DNA of 64,000 bases, from positions 51,049,150 to 51,113,149 of the forward strand of contig OY855903.1 of assembly GCA_963693305.1 (NCBI GenBank), given 5' to 3'. The stretch is from Meandrina meandrites (lineage: Eukaryota > Cnidaria > Anthozoa > Scleractinia > Meandrinidae). The notes under the pieces are model-generated. The model did no database searches. It was given only the letters and a program-made list of their open reading frames with translations, and was not told where the DNA came from. The translations under genes and the position numbers were made by a program. Shown here in pieces: positions 29,397-38,484 of this stretch (the first letter of the stretch is position 1; every line of letters starts with the position of its first letter).

Positions 29397-31156
29397 CGCA
29401 TAAAAGCGTAAATCAAAGCCGCAACACCTACCGCGACAACAACAATAGCTGCTTTGTTATTTTCGTGTGTTTCAGTGCCACCTACATCTTTTACTGGCTC
29501 ATCAGGCTGAGGTGTTTGTTCTTCAGTCTCGGGCCTATTTTTTTCAGGCTGCGTTGCTTGCTTATGTATTGGGTTTGAGGGGTGGCTGTTTGGTGGGTTT
29601 ATCTTTGTCGGCCCTCCTGCCATCAGCTTTAGCCCTGATTTTTTTGTGCTCTTATTTACTTCGTCGTTAACCCCTAGCTTCATGCCTGGTATAGCTTGTT
29701 TTAGCTGGTTGTTGTAACCAATAACACTTCCCGTATTTATTACCATCCGCGCAGGCATCAGCCAGGCCCCCGGACACACAGCAAGGTTAAGCCTCACCTT
29801 AGCCTCATCTACAGCAAGTTGATACCTTTGAACTGACTTTGCCAGATCCGGTTGCCTTATTGAGTCTTCCACTAAAACAAGGAACTCACTTTGCGCTTCC
29901 TTTGCGCGCCCTCCTGACCCCAGAATGCTACTTCTAACGTTTACCTGTGAACCCAAAACACAGTAAACGAACGCCTCTATCGACTGGTTTATTCGCGACA
30001 AACCCGCCTGCGTTAGACCTTCTGCTACATTTGGACAAAACCAGTCTGCCTGTCCGTAGGCAGCGTCATCTGGCTCGATATAATAAATCAAGTTACCTTT
30101 TGAGCCTGATCCACCTTCGTCTGAGAACTTTTTTGACCCCCCGGGGTAAATGTCTCCCTCTTCTTTAGACGGTCCAATGTTTGACACATATATGTAAACA
30201 CTTCCCAGGCCGTGGTTTTCGCCTCTTGTAAAACGAAAATCGCTTGACGGGTCGACTCCGAACTCATTGCATATTCTTTTGTATGAAGCCACGTCGTATT
30301 TGTTGTTAATCTGGTCAAAAATTGGGTCGCCTGGCAAAGCGCTTATGCTTTGTATTCCCCCCATCTGAAACAATATTCGCCTGACAGTAAAATATATATG
30401 GAACTTGTAAAAAGCTCGCACATTCTCTGGCATAGCATAGTTGTTATCGAAAATTTCGCGACTTATACCACAGCCCGTTGTCGCACACCATACAGCAAAA
30501 TTCAGCTGCTGTGGCCAATATCTCATATTTGGGCCGGCTAGCCATGTTTTTGACTCTTTCCCTGAATGGTGGGTGAGTTTGGTTTTTTGAAATACCTCTC
30601 TGAACTTTGTTGTGAAATACTGGTCCGGTGTTACGTAAATATTCAGTTGGTTATTAAATATTTTTTTCAAACTCGGTGCGGCATCGTGAAAGCCAACAGC
30701 AGGAATCGGCAAAGAGTCACCTTTTAAACCACTTGGTGTAAGCTGTTGTGGAAAACCTTCTGATGATTGGCCAACACCCAGCGCACTTTTCATTTCCGGA
30801 CTCCAATATTTGCTGTCTGAACCAAAAACGTTTATCAAATTGCCTGGCCCTGCTTTGAAATAAATTTCTGAGGTTGCTGTGTGGTCTTTGGCGAAATCGG
30901 TCTGTGGCTCAAACTTTGATTTATCAGCATTCGGGTATTTTGCATTAAAAGTTTTCCATGCCTTTTGTTCTGCTACTTTGGCAATGCTGTTAGCTTCTGG
31001 TGTCTGGATCCATTTTAGAAGCGCAGATGCGCTGCTGTGCTGTGACGGCTGAGGGGTCTTGTCTTTTGCTGTATCAGCTTTCGCTGCACTTTTGGTTCTT
31101 TGCTTCTTCGAATAAGCATCCAACCATCCTCCACCACCGGTCCATTCATTATCCAT
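29393..31156 (-). CDS. Polinton structural protein candidate, 587 aa, C-terminal anchor
   Basis: The N-terminus (1-45) is Gly/Trp then Lys/Ala-rich. A large globular part (about 60-500) contains ISREIFDNNYAMPENVRAFY, FTVRRILFQMGGIQSISALP, NHGLGSVYIYVSNIGPSKEE and INQSIEAFVYCVLGSQVNVR. A Pro/Thr/Glu-rich linker follows, then a C-terminal hydrophobic tail (AAIVVVAVGVAALIYAFMR) ending the protein. From memory, relatives occur in cnidarian Polintons beside capsid genes. No enzymatic motif is visible. Likely a virion or membrane-anchored surface component, or less likely the MCP. It diverges from the penton gene across 33 bp. Confidence 0.65.
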   Translation of the reverse strand: MDNEWTGGGGWLDAYSKKQRTKSAAKADTAKDKTPQPSQHSSASALLKWIQTPEANSIAKVAEQKAWKTFNAKYPNADKSKFEPQTDFAKDHTATSEIYFKAGPGNLINVFGSDSKYWSPEMKSALGVGQSSEGFPQQLTPSGLKGDSLPIPAVGFHDAAPSLKKIFNNQLNIYVTPDQYFTTKFREVFQKTKLTHHSGKESKTWLAGPNMRYWPQQLNFAVWCATTGCGISREIFDNNYAMPENVRAFYKFHIYFTVRRILFQMGGIQSISALPGDPIFDQINNKYDVASYKRICNEFGVDPSSDFRFTRGENHGLGSVYIYVSNIGPSKEEGDIYPGGSKKFSDEGGSGSKGNLIYYIEPDDAAYGQADWFCPNVAEGLTQAGLSRINQSIEAFVYCVLGSQVNVRSSILGSGGRAKEAQSEFLVLVEDSIRQPDLAKSVQRYQLAVDEAKVRLNLAVCPGAWLMPARMVINTGSVIGYNNQLKQAIPGMKLGVNDEVNKSTKKSGLKLMAGGPTKINPPNSHPSNPIHKQATQPEKNRPETEEQTPQPDEPVKDVGGTETHENNKAAIVVVAVGVAALIYAFMR

Positions 31157-31189
31157 TATTTAAACAAAATATTTTTCTCTAATTATAAA
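31157..31189. promoter_or_regulatory. 33-bp divergent start region
   Basis: It separates the ATGs of the 587-aa gene (minus) and the penton candidate (plus). It is almost entirely A/T (ATTTAAACAAAATATTTTTC, then TCTAATTATAAA). Both promoters, or a shared one, must lie here or within the genes. Confidence 0.45.
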
Positions 31190-31861
31190 ATGGTTATTCT
31201 AACTGTTGTTACAAAAGAAAATCCACATACGGTCTATTTTGAACCCCAGCCTATTCAAAAACCAAGCTATATCCGTCTGTTAAGTTGTTCTCTTTACAAT
31301 TCGTGGTTTAACTTAAAGAAAGAGGGGGGAATTACTTTGTTTGATGATGTCGATAAGCCTTTCAAAGTTACTTTTTTGCCTGGCCATTATACACTTGATT
31401 CGTTGTCGAGTGAAATCAAACACAGTTTATCCAAATATAAGGTCCCACTGCTAACAGATATTTATAATATCGTTGGCCAGCTTGTAATCACAAATCCACA
31501 TCAAAAAAAGATTGTTTTTGATTCCTACTTAGGTAATTTACTTAATTTAAAATCTTTTACATTGGGATTAAAAACGTTCATAAAAAAGCTGAATTCCGAA
31601 ACGACATATTACATTCATTGCGACCTACTTGACAAAGAACAGAATCTGTTAAATGGCAAACCGTCTACTGTTTTACAAACTTTTGACATAACAGGAAAAC
31701 CATTTGAAAAAGTTTTTTATCAAAGTGGCCCACAACATGTCTTACGCGATGTTTCTGCTGATAAGCATATCTCAAATATGACAATTTCTGTCAGGGACCA
31801 AAATAATAATCTATTTGACTTTAACGGCATGCCTCTTCAGTTTCTAATTGAAATTAATTGA
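31190..31861 (+). CDS. Polinton penton/minor capsid protein candidate, 223 aa
   Basis: The ATG at 31190 is chosen because earlier in-frame codons lie over the divergent 587-aa gene. The protein is beta-rich with a single-jelly-roll look: FKVTFLPGHYTLDSLSSEI near 60, GNLLNLKSF near 115, TTYYIHCDLLDKEQNLL around 142-158, and a C-terminal ISVRDQNNNLFDFNGMPLQF. The last motif, and CDL plus a hydrophobic strand, match my memory of Polinton penton-like minor capsid proteins. The next gene starts 28 bp after its stop on the same strand. Confidence 0.6.
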   Translation: MVILTVVTKENPHTVYFEPQPIQKPSYIRLLSCSLYNSWFNLKKEGGITLFDDVDKPFKVTFLPGHYTLDSLSSEIKHSLSKYKVPLLTDIYNIVGQLVITNPHQKKIVFDSYLGNLLNLKSFTLGLKTFIKKLNSETTYYIHCDLLDKEQNLLNGKPSTVLQTFDITGKPFEKVFYQSGPQHVLRDVSADKHISNMTISVRDQNNNLFDFNGMPLQFLIEIN

Positions 31862-31889
31862 ACAAGAAAATAATTTTGTAAATATAACC

Positions 31890-32558
31890 ATGGCATCCAA
31901 CGTATTACCATCTGCACCAGCTTATGAACAAACAGAAACTCAGACAACACTTTATCCAGTTCTACCAAATCAACCAGATAACAATTTTCGTATGCAGAAA
32001 GCCAATGAAGTTTTAAAATATTTAAGTGACGAAGTTTCACATTATAGGCTTGTTGCCAAAAAATATAAAAGAACTAAAACCATTATCAACTATGCTAGCT
32101 TTTCTTCTGGCGGTATTAGTGGTTTTCTATCCGCAGGTGGAGTAGCGGCTGCTTTTACAGGCATTGGAATTCCAGCGGCAATACCAATTGGCTGTGTTGC
32201 CTCTTTATTTGGGCTAACAGCTGCTGGGCTAACCGGTTTTTACAAAAAGCTTGAGCCCAAACTTATCAAACACTGCAAAATCATGACACTGGCTTTGTCA
32301 AAATGCGATACTGTCAACCGCATACTGTCAAAATCACTTATTGACGGCAAAATCAGCGATTGTGAGTTTCAAAGCATTCTTGATGAAAAAGAGAGCTATC
32401 GAATTCAGAAGGAAATTCTTCGGAAAGGCACACTTCCCAAGGAAAAAAATAAACAAAGTAGCCCTGACATAGAAAAAATACGACAAGAGGCCATGCACGA
32501 AGAAAGAATTAGGCTTCAAAAAAAGTTTCTGGGCAGCGCGGTCGACGTTTCGAAATAA
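31890..32558 (+). CDS. Polinton membrane-hairpin protein, 222 aa
   Basis: The ATG at 31890 lies in ACCATGG, a strong Kozak context; an in-frame ATG at 31848 overlaps the penton gene. The order is a Pro/Thr-rich N-terminus, a basic helix (HYRLVAKKYKRTKTIIN), a Gly/Ala-rich hydrophobic hairpin (about 78-130: SFSSGGISGFLSAGGVAAAF and IPAAIPIGCVASLFGLTAAG), then a charged helical C-terminus. From memory, close relatives occur in many cnidarian Polintons. A membrane or capsid-internal role is inferred from the hydrophobic hairpin. Confidence 0.7.
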   Translation: MASNVLPSAPAYEQTETQTTLYPVLPNQPDNNFRMQKANEVLKYLSDEVSHYRLVAKKYKRTKTIINYASFSSGGISGFLSAGGVAAAFTGIGIPAAIPIGCVASLFGLTAAGLTGFYKKLEPKLIKHCKIMTLALSKCDTVNRILSKSLIDGKISDCEFQSILDEKESYRIQKEILRKGTLPKEKNKQSSPDIEKIRQEAMHEERIRLQKKFLGSAVDVSK

Positions 32559-33152
32559 GATATCAGTCTAAGCGCACACTTTTTCACTTTATTAAAGAAT
32601 GATTTCCTGCTCCCATAAGGACATATGATTATGATATTCTCGGAAAACAGGAAGTTGCTGATGTAATGTCTCGGGGCTTTCCCTTTGCTATGAGTCATCA
32701 AAAGCTATTGTTTTAAAGAGATATGATTATTGTATTCTCGGAAAACAGGAAGTTGATGATGTAATATAGCGGGACTTTCCCTTGTAAGATGCATCTTACA
32801 GATTTTAACTGATGTAATAAGCAAGTGAAAGTTTCACAGTCATTAGACGTTAGTAAAATTATGTAAACACAAAAAGTTTTTGAAGTTAATTACATATAAT
32901 TACACGCAAAATGATTTTTCTGTTTCATGCTCTTATGTATGTTATAAAAAACGAAATTTCTACACCCGTTTGGCAGAATGAGGTCAGACAGATAACATAT
33001 CAAGTAGTGGAGGCTATGAGAGAGGCGGAAAAAATTAAACAGTCTCGCTTGGTAAGTTAACTTCACTCAATATCGGTCTTCTTCTCAGAAATATCACGCA
33101 ACTCACATATTTCGAAACAAAAATATTGCAACCAAAAGAAGGTATCGACCGC
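32559..33152. other. Polinton right-end noncoding region with a 98-bp-period duplication
   Basis: This is the only gene-poor part of the element. Two copies of a 64-bp block (ATATGATTATGATATTCTCG..., 32623-32686, and 32721-32784) sit 98 bp apart. TTAATTACATATAATTACAC follows, then a short frame (next entry). It may hold regulatory or replication sequences. Confidence 0.6.
32911..33060 (+). CDS. Possible 49-aa Polinton micro-protein
   Basis: ATG at 32911 to TAA at 33060. The product starts hydrophobic (MIFLFHALMYVI) and ends helical and charged (VVEAMREAEKIKQSR). The frame closes through GGTAAGTTAA, which also reads as a good splice donor, so it may be an exon rather than a full gene. No family is recognised. 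Support is only the ATG, composition and location in an otherwise empty 600-bp gap. Confidence 0.3.
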   Translation: MIFLFHALMYVIKNEISTPVWQNEVRQITYQVVEAMREAEKIKQSRLVS

Positions 33153-33545
33153 TCAGTAAAATTCCCTTATGATTTCTCGCATTGGGTCTAAACCTTTTAC
33201 CTTACAATGGATCCATTTATGTTCTAATTCATCTTCGCATATCTCAACACAGCGTCTAAAGCAGTTGTATTCGAGCTTGTCTGAGAAAACATAATGATTT
33301 ATATTGCTTTTTCGCATGCATGGTACACAAATACCATCAACTCCGCAATCAAAATGATCTACACAATACATCGCTTTTACAAAACTTTCCCTCCTTTCAC
33401 AAAATGGGGTTTTTTCTAACTCTTTGTGTACTTCAGCCCAGCCAAGCATTTTACGCTGCCAGAGTCTTATTATAATATACTCCGTACAGATTTTTTCCCG
33501 AAGTTCAGCCGGAAGTGCTTGTATTAGTTCAAGTGTGCCTGCCAT
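33153..33545 (-). CDS. Polinton F-box-like Cys-rich protein, 130 aa
   Basis: Starts at the ATG inside the right TIR. Residues about 5-45 (LIQALPAELREKICTEYIII) read as a short F-box-like helix with the LPxEL start. Two Cys clusters follow (CVDHFDCGVDGICVPCMR about 61-78; CFRRCVEICEDE near 96). F-box proteins recruit SCF ubiquitin ligases, so it may redirect host protein degradation; this is inference from a weak motif. It is the only gene besides PolB whose start lies in a TIR, so both have the same promoter DNA. Alternatively it is a small zinc-binding protein. Confidence 0.55.
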   Translation of the reverse strand: MAGTLELIQALPAELREKICTEYIIIRLWQRKMLGWAEVHKELEKTPFCERRESFVKAMYCVDHFDCGVDGICVPCMRKSNINHYVFSDKLEYNCFRRCVEICEDELEHKWIHCKVKGLDPMREIIREFY

Positions 33546-33908
33546 CTCGCCGTATATACAACTGCAGATAAATGTTCAAATGGAAAATAATTCTAAGACA
33601 TTTTTATTATTCTATGTACATAAATGGGTAGTTGGGGGTGGTTGGCTTTCTGTTCACTCTGTTTTTATTTTTGTTTGCTTTGAGGCGTTTGATTTGTTTT
33701 ATTGAGCTTTTCTGGCTTGGTCTTTTTATTCACTATTTATGTGCCACACACATATAATATACTGGTTCCGAGACAAAAAAGGTGAAGAACACCCGAATTG
33801 CTTAATCCAAAAACGGAGCGACCTGTGGGAGCGGAGTTTTTGGATATTAAGCAATTCTCGGGTGTTCTTCACCTTTTTTGTCTCGGAACCAGTATATTAT
33901 ATGTGTGT
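33541..33908 (-). repeat. Polinton right TIR, 368 bp
   Basis: The reverse complement of 18443-18810 with no difference detected. Homology stops one base after the shared ATGGC. Confidence 0.95.
33746..33908. other. Terminal imperfect palindrome (hairpin) of right TIR
   Basis: Same 163-bp structure as 18443-18605. Read inward from each terminus, the asymmetric loop has the same orientation at both ends. Confidence 0.92.
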
Positions 33909-33913
33909 AGAGC
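33908..33913. repeat. Polinton target-site duplication, right copy
   Basis: TAGAGC (or AGAGC from 33909) matches 18437-18442. The Helitron frame resumes in the base after it. Confidence 0.85.
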
Positions 33914-36900
33914 AGATGACTTACATGTTCAGTTGTTGTGAAGTTTGCAAGGAACGGCGATTGGAAGGCAAAGGCACAGGGAATTTGTGTACTCGCTGCA
34001 GGAGAGATAAAAAGGTACCTAAAGTTTGGTCAGATGAGAACAACATGGATCCAATGTGTGTTCCTGAGGAACTGTCTGACATGTCAGATGCAGAGCAGAT
34101 GCTGATAGCAAGGCTAGCACCCACTGTACATGTGCACATGTTGAAACATGGAGGTATTGCTTCTAGAGGACACTGCATTGCATTCCCTCAAGCAGTGCAA
34201 GAACCAGCTACCATTCTGCCTCGTCTACCAGCAGAAGTGGATATCATACGTGTGAGAAGGCAGGGGAAAGATGATACCCATAAAGACTTCCGGGTAAGAA
34301 GGCATCGTGTTGAAGGTGCTCTCCGTTGGCTTAAGGACAATAATCCTGCTTATGGTGACATTGTAATTGATGACACTCGTCTGCAGAATTTACCAGCAGA
34401 TGGCGAATTGCCCAATTTGAGGACAGTTGAGTTTTCAGAAACAGCAGAACACATTGATGACCAAGGCCCTGCTCCACAGCAGTTGGATGCAGGTGAAACA
34501 GATGGCAATGATGATTCAACAGTTTCTGGAGTTATTCTTCCAGAGCCGGGAGTGAATGTGCAGGCACGTGTTGAAGCAGCCATAAATGAAGTTGTGTCTG
34601 AGCCTCGTGAAGATGAAACAGAAAGGGTTCAACAAGGCACTGAACGACCAGTGATTCCATGGCCAACCACTGACTCAAATCCTGCATCTGAGTTCAGCAC
34701 TCCTTATTTTTTCACAATGGCCTTTCCTTGCCTGTTCCCATATGGAAAGGGCGATTTTCACATCAATCGTCCAGTAACATGTCCCACACTCCATGACTGG
34801 GCAGAGCATTTGCTGTGGTATAAAGATGGGAGGTTTGCTCGACACAAAGTGTGGAAGTTTGTTGTTCACAACATGATCATGAGGAAGCGTGCCCTAGAAC
34901 AGAGCAGGTACTTTGTTGATCAGCAGCTAGGAGATCCCCATTTAACAGTTGCAGATCTGCAGGAGCGGCTAGCAAGGGGTGATACGTCAATTGCCAACAA
35001 GCTGTTGTATTTTGGAGCAAATCTGCGTGGCACAGCTCAGTATTGGCATCAACGACGCAGAGAGCTTCGAGCGCTGGTTGAGTTCATGGTCAATGAGAAG
35101 AATGGATTGCCTTCATTTTTCATGACCGGAAGTTGTGCGGAGTTTTACTTTCCCCCACTGAGAAGACTGTTAGAACAGTACATTTTGCAGACCACTGGGA
35201 AAGAAGTTAACCTTGCTGAGGATAGCAATGCCCGCTACAAGGCTGTTCAAGAGAATACCCATGTGGTTGTGAATTACTTTGACCTGCGCACCCAGTCATA
35301 CCATGACAAGGTACTAAAGCCTGTGTTTGGTGTCTCTGACTATTGGTACCGGTATGAATTTGCCAAGTCCCGTGGTCAAATCCACTGGCACCAACTCAGC
35401 TGGAGAGAGGACAGACAGCCACACCAACTGTTGCATGAGGCTCGTGAAGACGATTGTGACGAAGATGAGTATGCCGCTATACTTAACCAGTGGGCCAATT
35501 CGAACCTTGCCATGACAGCGCTACACCCAGCTGGTAGTGATGGTGAGGGAAAGCCAAGAAAGGATCTCTGGCCTCCACCTGAGGGTTCGGCTGACCCAAT
35601 ATCAGATGAGAGTGATCCCCTGGTAAAGATGCTTATGGAAGTAGCTGCAACGCAACAAGCGATGCTGGAGGATCATTTGCTATTGGTAAACCGAGTCGGC
35701 CTGCACAGCTGTTCTGATTACTGCCTGAGGACACCTCGTCACCCTGAGCCAGGCTTGCAGGCAAATGAGAGGGTTTGTCGCATGGAATTTGGAAGCGAGT
35801 TTCGTCCAGGGAAGAAACTGCACAATGGCCCAGAAATTGTTGATGATCACAATGGAGCACCTCGCCTCGAGATGCCACGTGACCACCCACGTATGGTTCA
35901 ACACTCCCGCTATCAGATGCAGTCGTGGAGAGCAAATGGTGATGTAAGCCTGATTCTGTCAAATTCTTCTCCAGACAATCCCAGCACAGATGATATCATT
36001 GCAATAATTGACTATGTGTGTGGTTATGCATGCAAGGACAGTGAACCCACTGGTGCAACTGCTGATCTCTTTGAGGACATGGTAAATGCTGTAGATTCAA
36101 CTGATGCAAGCCAAGTGTCTGGAAAGTCAGTTTGTGCCAAGATGCTAATAAAGACCGTGGGAAGAAGAGATATTAGTGGTCCTGAGGCATCATTTGAGCT
36201 GAGCGGATTAGCCCTTTGGCGATGTAGCCGTCAGTTTGCATATGTGTCAATGACAGGGTCAAGGCGTCTTGAACGTGATGGTGACACTGCTACACGCAGC
36301 ACCCCTTTGGATAAGTACCTTGCCCGTCCACAGGACAAGCACTGTTCTTGGTACCAGTTTGCATCTGCAGATGGCAAGGTTCCTGTGGTGAGCGGTGGTG
36401 CCACACACGCGACATGGCCACTGAATGAGGACTATTGCAGAACAATGCTTCTATTGCACTGGCCAAACTGGTTTGACATCCAAGAAGTAAAGGGAGATGC
36501 TGAATCTTGGATTGATCGGTTTAAGGACTTTCTTGCTACCGACCAGTGCCCATTGTTTGTAAAGGCCCAAGTTGCTAAAGCACAGCGTTATGCAGAGCAT
36601 CAACAAGAACCAGTATTTGAAGATGACATGGATGACGACGCTGTTGAAGCAGAAGAACAACCAGATTGGATTGATGTCTATGCAGGCCAGAACCAGAGAT
36701 ATGAGGGTGTAGAGAAGGACTTTGATTATGATGATGGTGGAGAGCAGTATGACTGGAGTAGTCTTTCCATTGATCTTCCTGAGGGCAAAGACCCAAAGAC
36801 ATGGCTTCAAGAACGCATCAAACAAGATGAAGAACAGCAAACAGAAAATGTTGGTCTTGAATTGCCAGATGTTTCTCCATTGTCCTTAAATGACAATCAG

Positions 36901-38484
36901 AGAGCTTTAGTCTGTCTGGTGTTGCAGACACTCTATAACTTTGTCGAGAACCCAAATGATTACCAACCTTTGCGACTTGTTGTGTCTGGAACTGCCGGAA
37001 CAGGAAAGTCCTATGTTATCAAGTGCCTTCAGAGGCTAGTGCGTCAGCTGTTTGGAAAGAATGATGCAATACAGGTGATTACCCCAACTGGAAATTCTGC
37101 CTATCTTGTTGAAGGCAGTACAGCTCACAGCTTTTTAGGAATCCCAACTGGTGCAAGATCTTGTAATGAGCTTACTGTGCCTTCTGGTTCTGTGCTGGAG
37201 AAAATTCAGAGCAGGTGTGAAAATCTGAAAGTTCTAGTTGGCGATGAGCGATCAATGTTTGGCCGCATCACAATGGGCTGGATGGAGCAGCATACACGCT
37301 ATGCAATTAACAGAGGAGCCAATGCAGACAAGCTGTGGGGAGGCATCCCTGTGGTAGTGCTTATGGGAGATGATGTGCAGCTACCTCCTGTTTGTGACAC
37401 TCCTGTGTACATTCAACACAGCCGCAGTGCACCGTCTAACCATGGCCGGCTTGTGTGGACAAGTTTTGATAGTGCTGTAGAGTTAACAGAGATTGTCAGG
37501 CAAACTGAATCCGAACAGCAGCTAAGAGATGTGTTAATGTCGATGCGAAGTTACACTACTACACCCCAGCAAGTCCGTTGGCTGCAGAAATTTCAGTGGC
37601 ACAATCTGCGCATCAGCCATGGTACAGATCTTCTTCGTAGGATGGATGAGCAGGGGTTGTATGTCTTTCCAACACATCGTTTGGAATGGGAGCGGAACAA
37701 AGCTAAGCTTCTTGAGTGTAACAGACAGCCAAACCATCCAGTGGCAAAGATCAAGTCAGTCGACAATGGCAGGCATGCTCAGAAGGCTGACAGTAATAAG
37801 GCAGGAGGTTTGCTACCACTACTGTACCTCTGTCGTGACAGTAAGGTAATGCTTACAGTTAACCTCAAGGCTGGATGGGGTTTGTACAATGGAGCTGTGG
37901 GCACAGTAGTGGACATTGCCTACAAACCCGGTTCCCGACCAACTGATGATTCTGCATCATTACCCGATACTGTGTTTGTGCGGTTTCCAGGGTATAAGGG
38001 TCCACCTTATGTCAATGAAGATGCAACACTTGTGCCAATTGTACCTGTAAGTCGCTCCACCGATTGCACATGTAGGTGCAAGCGTCTGCAGGTGCCATTA
38101 CGGCTGTCATGGGGAACCACAATCCACAAGTGCCAAGGGATGACTGTAGGCACAGGGGAGGCATTCAGGTATGTTGTGATTCACCCTGGGAAGCACAACT
38201 TTGAAGCTAAGAATCCAGGAGCTCTGTTTGTGGCATTGTCGAGAGCGAAATCAGCAGGTGGAGAAGGCATGGATCCTGATTTTGCATTTCACGAAGAAGT
38301 CCTGCTGAACGATGATAGGTTAAAGCCTGTAAACACTCCTACTACTCGCGCTAGAGCAGTGGAAATGGAAAGACTGCGTGTATTAGCCACTCAATGTCAG
38401 CAGCGAGCAGATTTAGCACCATTATATCGAGAAGAAACCTTTCTCAGACTGGTGGAGTGGGCACAGTCTCAAAGTCATCACTGA
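33914..38484 (+). CDS. Helitron Rep-helicase, exon 5 (3' part): HUH nuclease and Pif1 helicase
   Basis: About 1523 residues, from the junction codon to TGA at 38482. An N-terminal Cys-rich motif (CCEVCKERR, LCTRCRR) is followed by the Rep domain. The metal-binding HUH motif GQIHWHQL is at 35374-35397, and the tyrosine motif DYVCGYACK has two Tyr four apart (codons 36013 and 36025). The SF1 helicase has Walker A GTAGTGKSY (about 36988-37014), motif II GDERS (37240-37254), motif III GDDVQLPPV, and C-terminal TTIHKCQGMTV and ALSRAKS. All catalytic residues are present. It would nick and unwind DNA for rolling-circle transposition. Open codons upstream, into the Polinton TIR, are not part of the gene. 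Confidence 0.93.

Larger units (their letters stand above)
18443..33908. mobile_element. Polinton/Maverick (adintovirus-like) element, complete
   Basis: A 15.47 kb element with identical 368-bp TIRs and a 5-6 bp target duplication. It carries the defining Polinton set: protein-primed family B polymerase, retroviral-type integrase and an FtsK/HerA-like packaging ATPase, plus capsid candidates. Gene order is PolB right; INT, six genes including ATPase and MCP left; coiled-coil gene right; 587-residue gene left; penton and membrane genes right; F-box-like gene left. All frames are open and the TIRs do not differ, so the insertion is recent. The typical adenovirus-like cysteine protease was not found. 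It could be a selfish transposon or an integrated virus; the capsid and ATPase genes favour virion-forming ability, which is inference. Confidence 0.93.
11489..38484 (+). mobile_element. Helitron (coding span; outer ends not located), interrupted by a Polinton
   Basis: The span is defined by a spliced gene for a Helitron Rep-helicase. The coding blocks are 11489-12227, 13907-14035, 15054-15149, 17195-17305, 18095-18442 and 33914-38484. Their summed length is 5994 nt, or 1997 codons plus a stop, with frame maintained across every junction. Helitrons transpose by rolling circle and lack TIRs and target duplications. I could not confidently place the expected 5' TC and 3' CTRR-plus-hairpin termini, so the real element is longer than given. 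A 15.5 kb Polinton and a 1.3 kb hAT-like element are nested inside. Confidence 0.8.

Noticed and set aside
33739..33913. N-terminal extension of the Helitron frame through the Polinton TIR
   Set aside because: These codons belong to the transposon end; the true upstream codons lie at 18095-18442.
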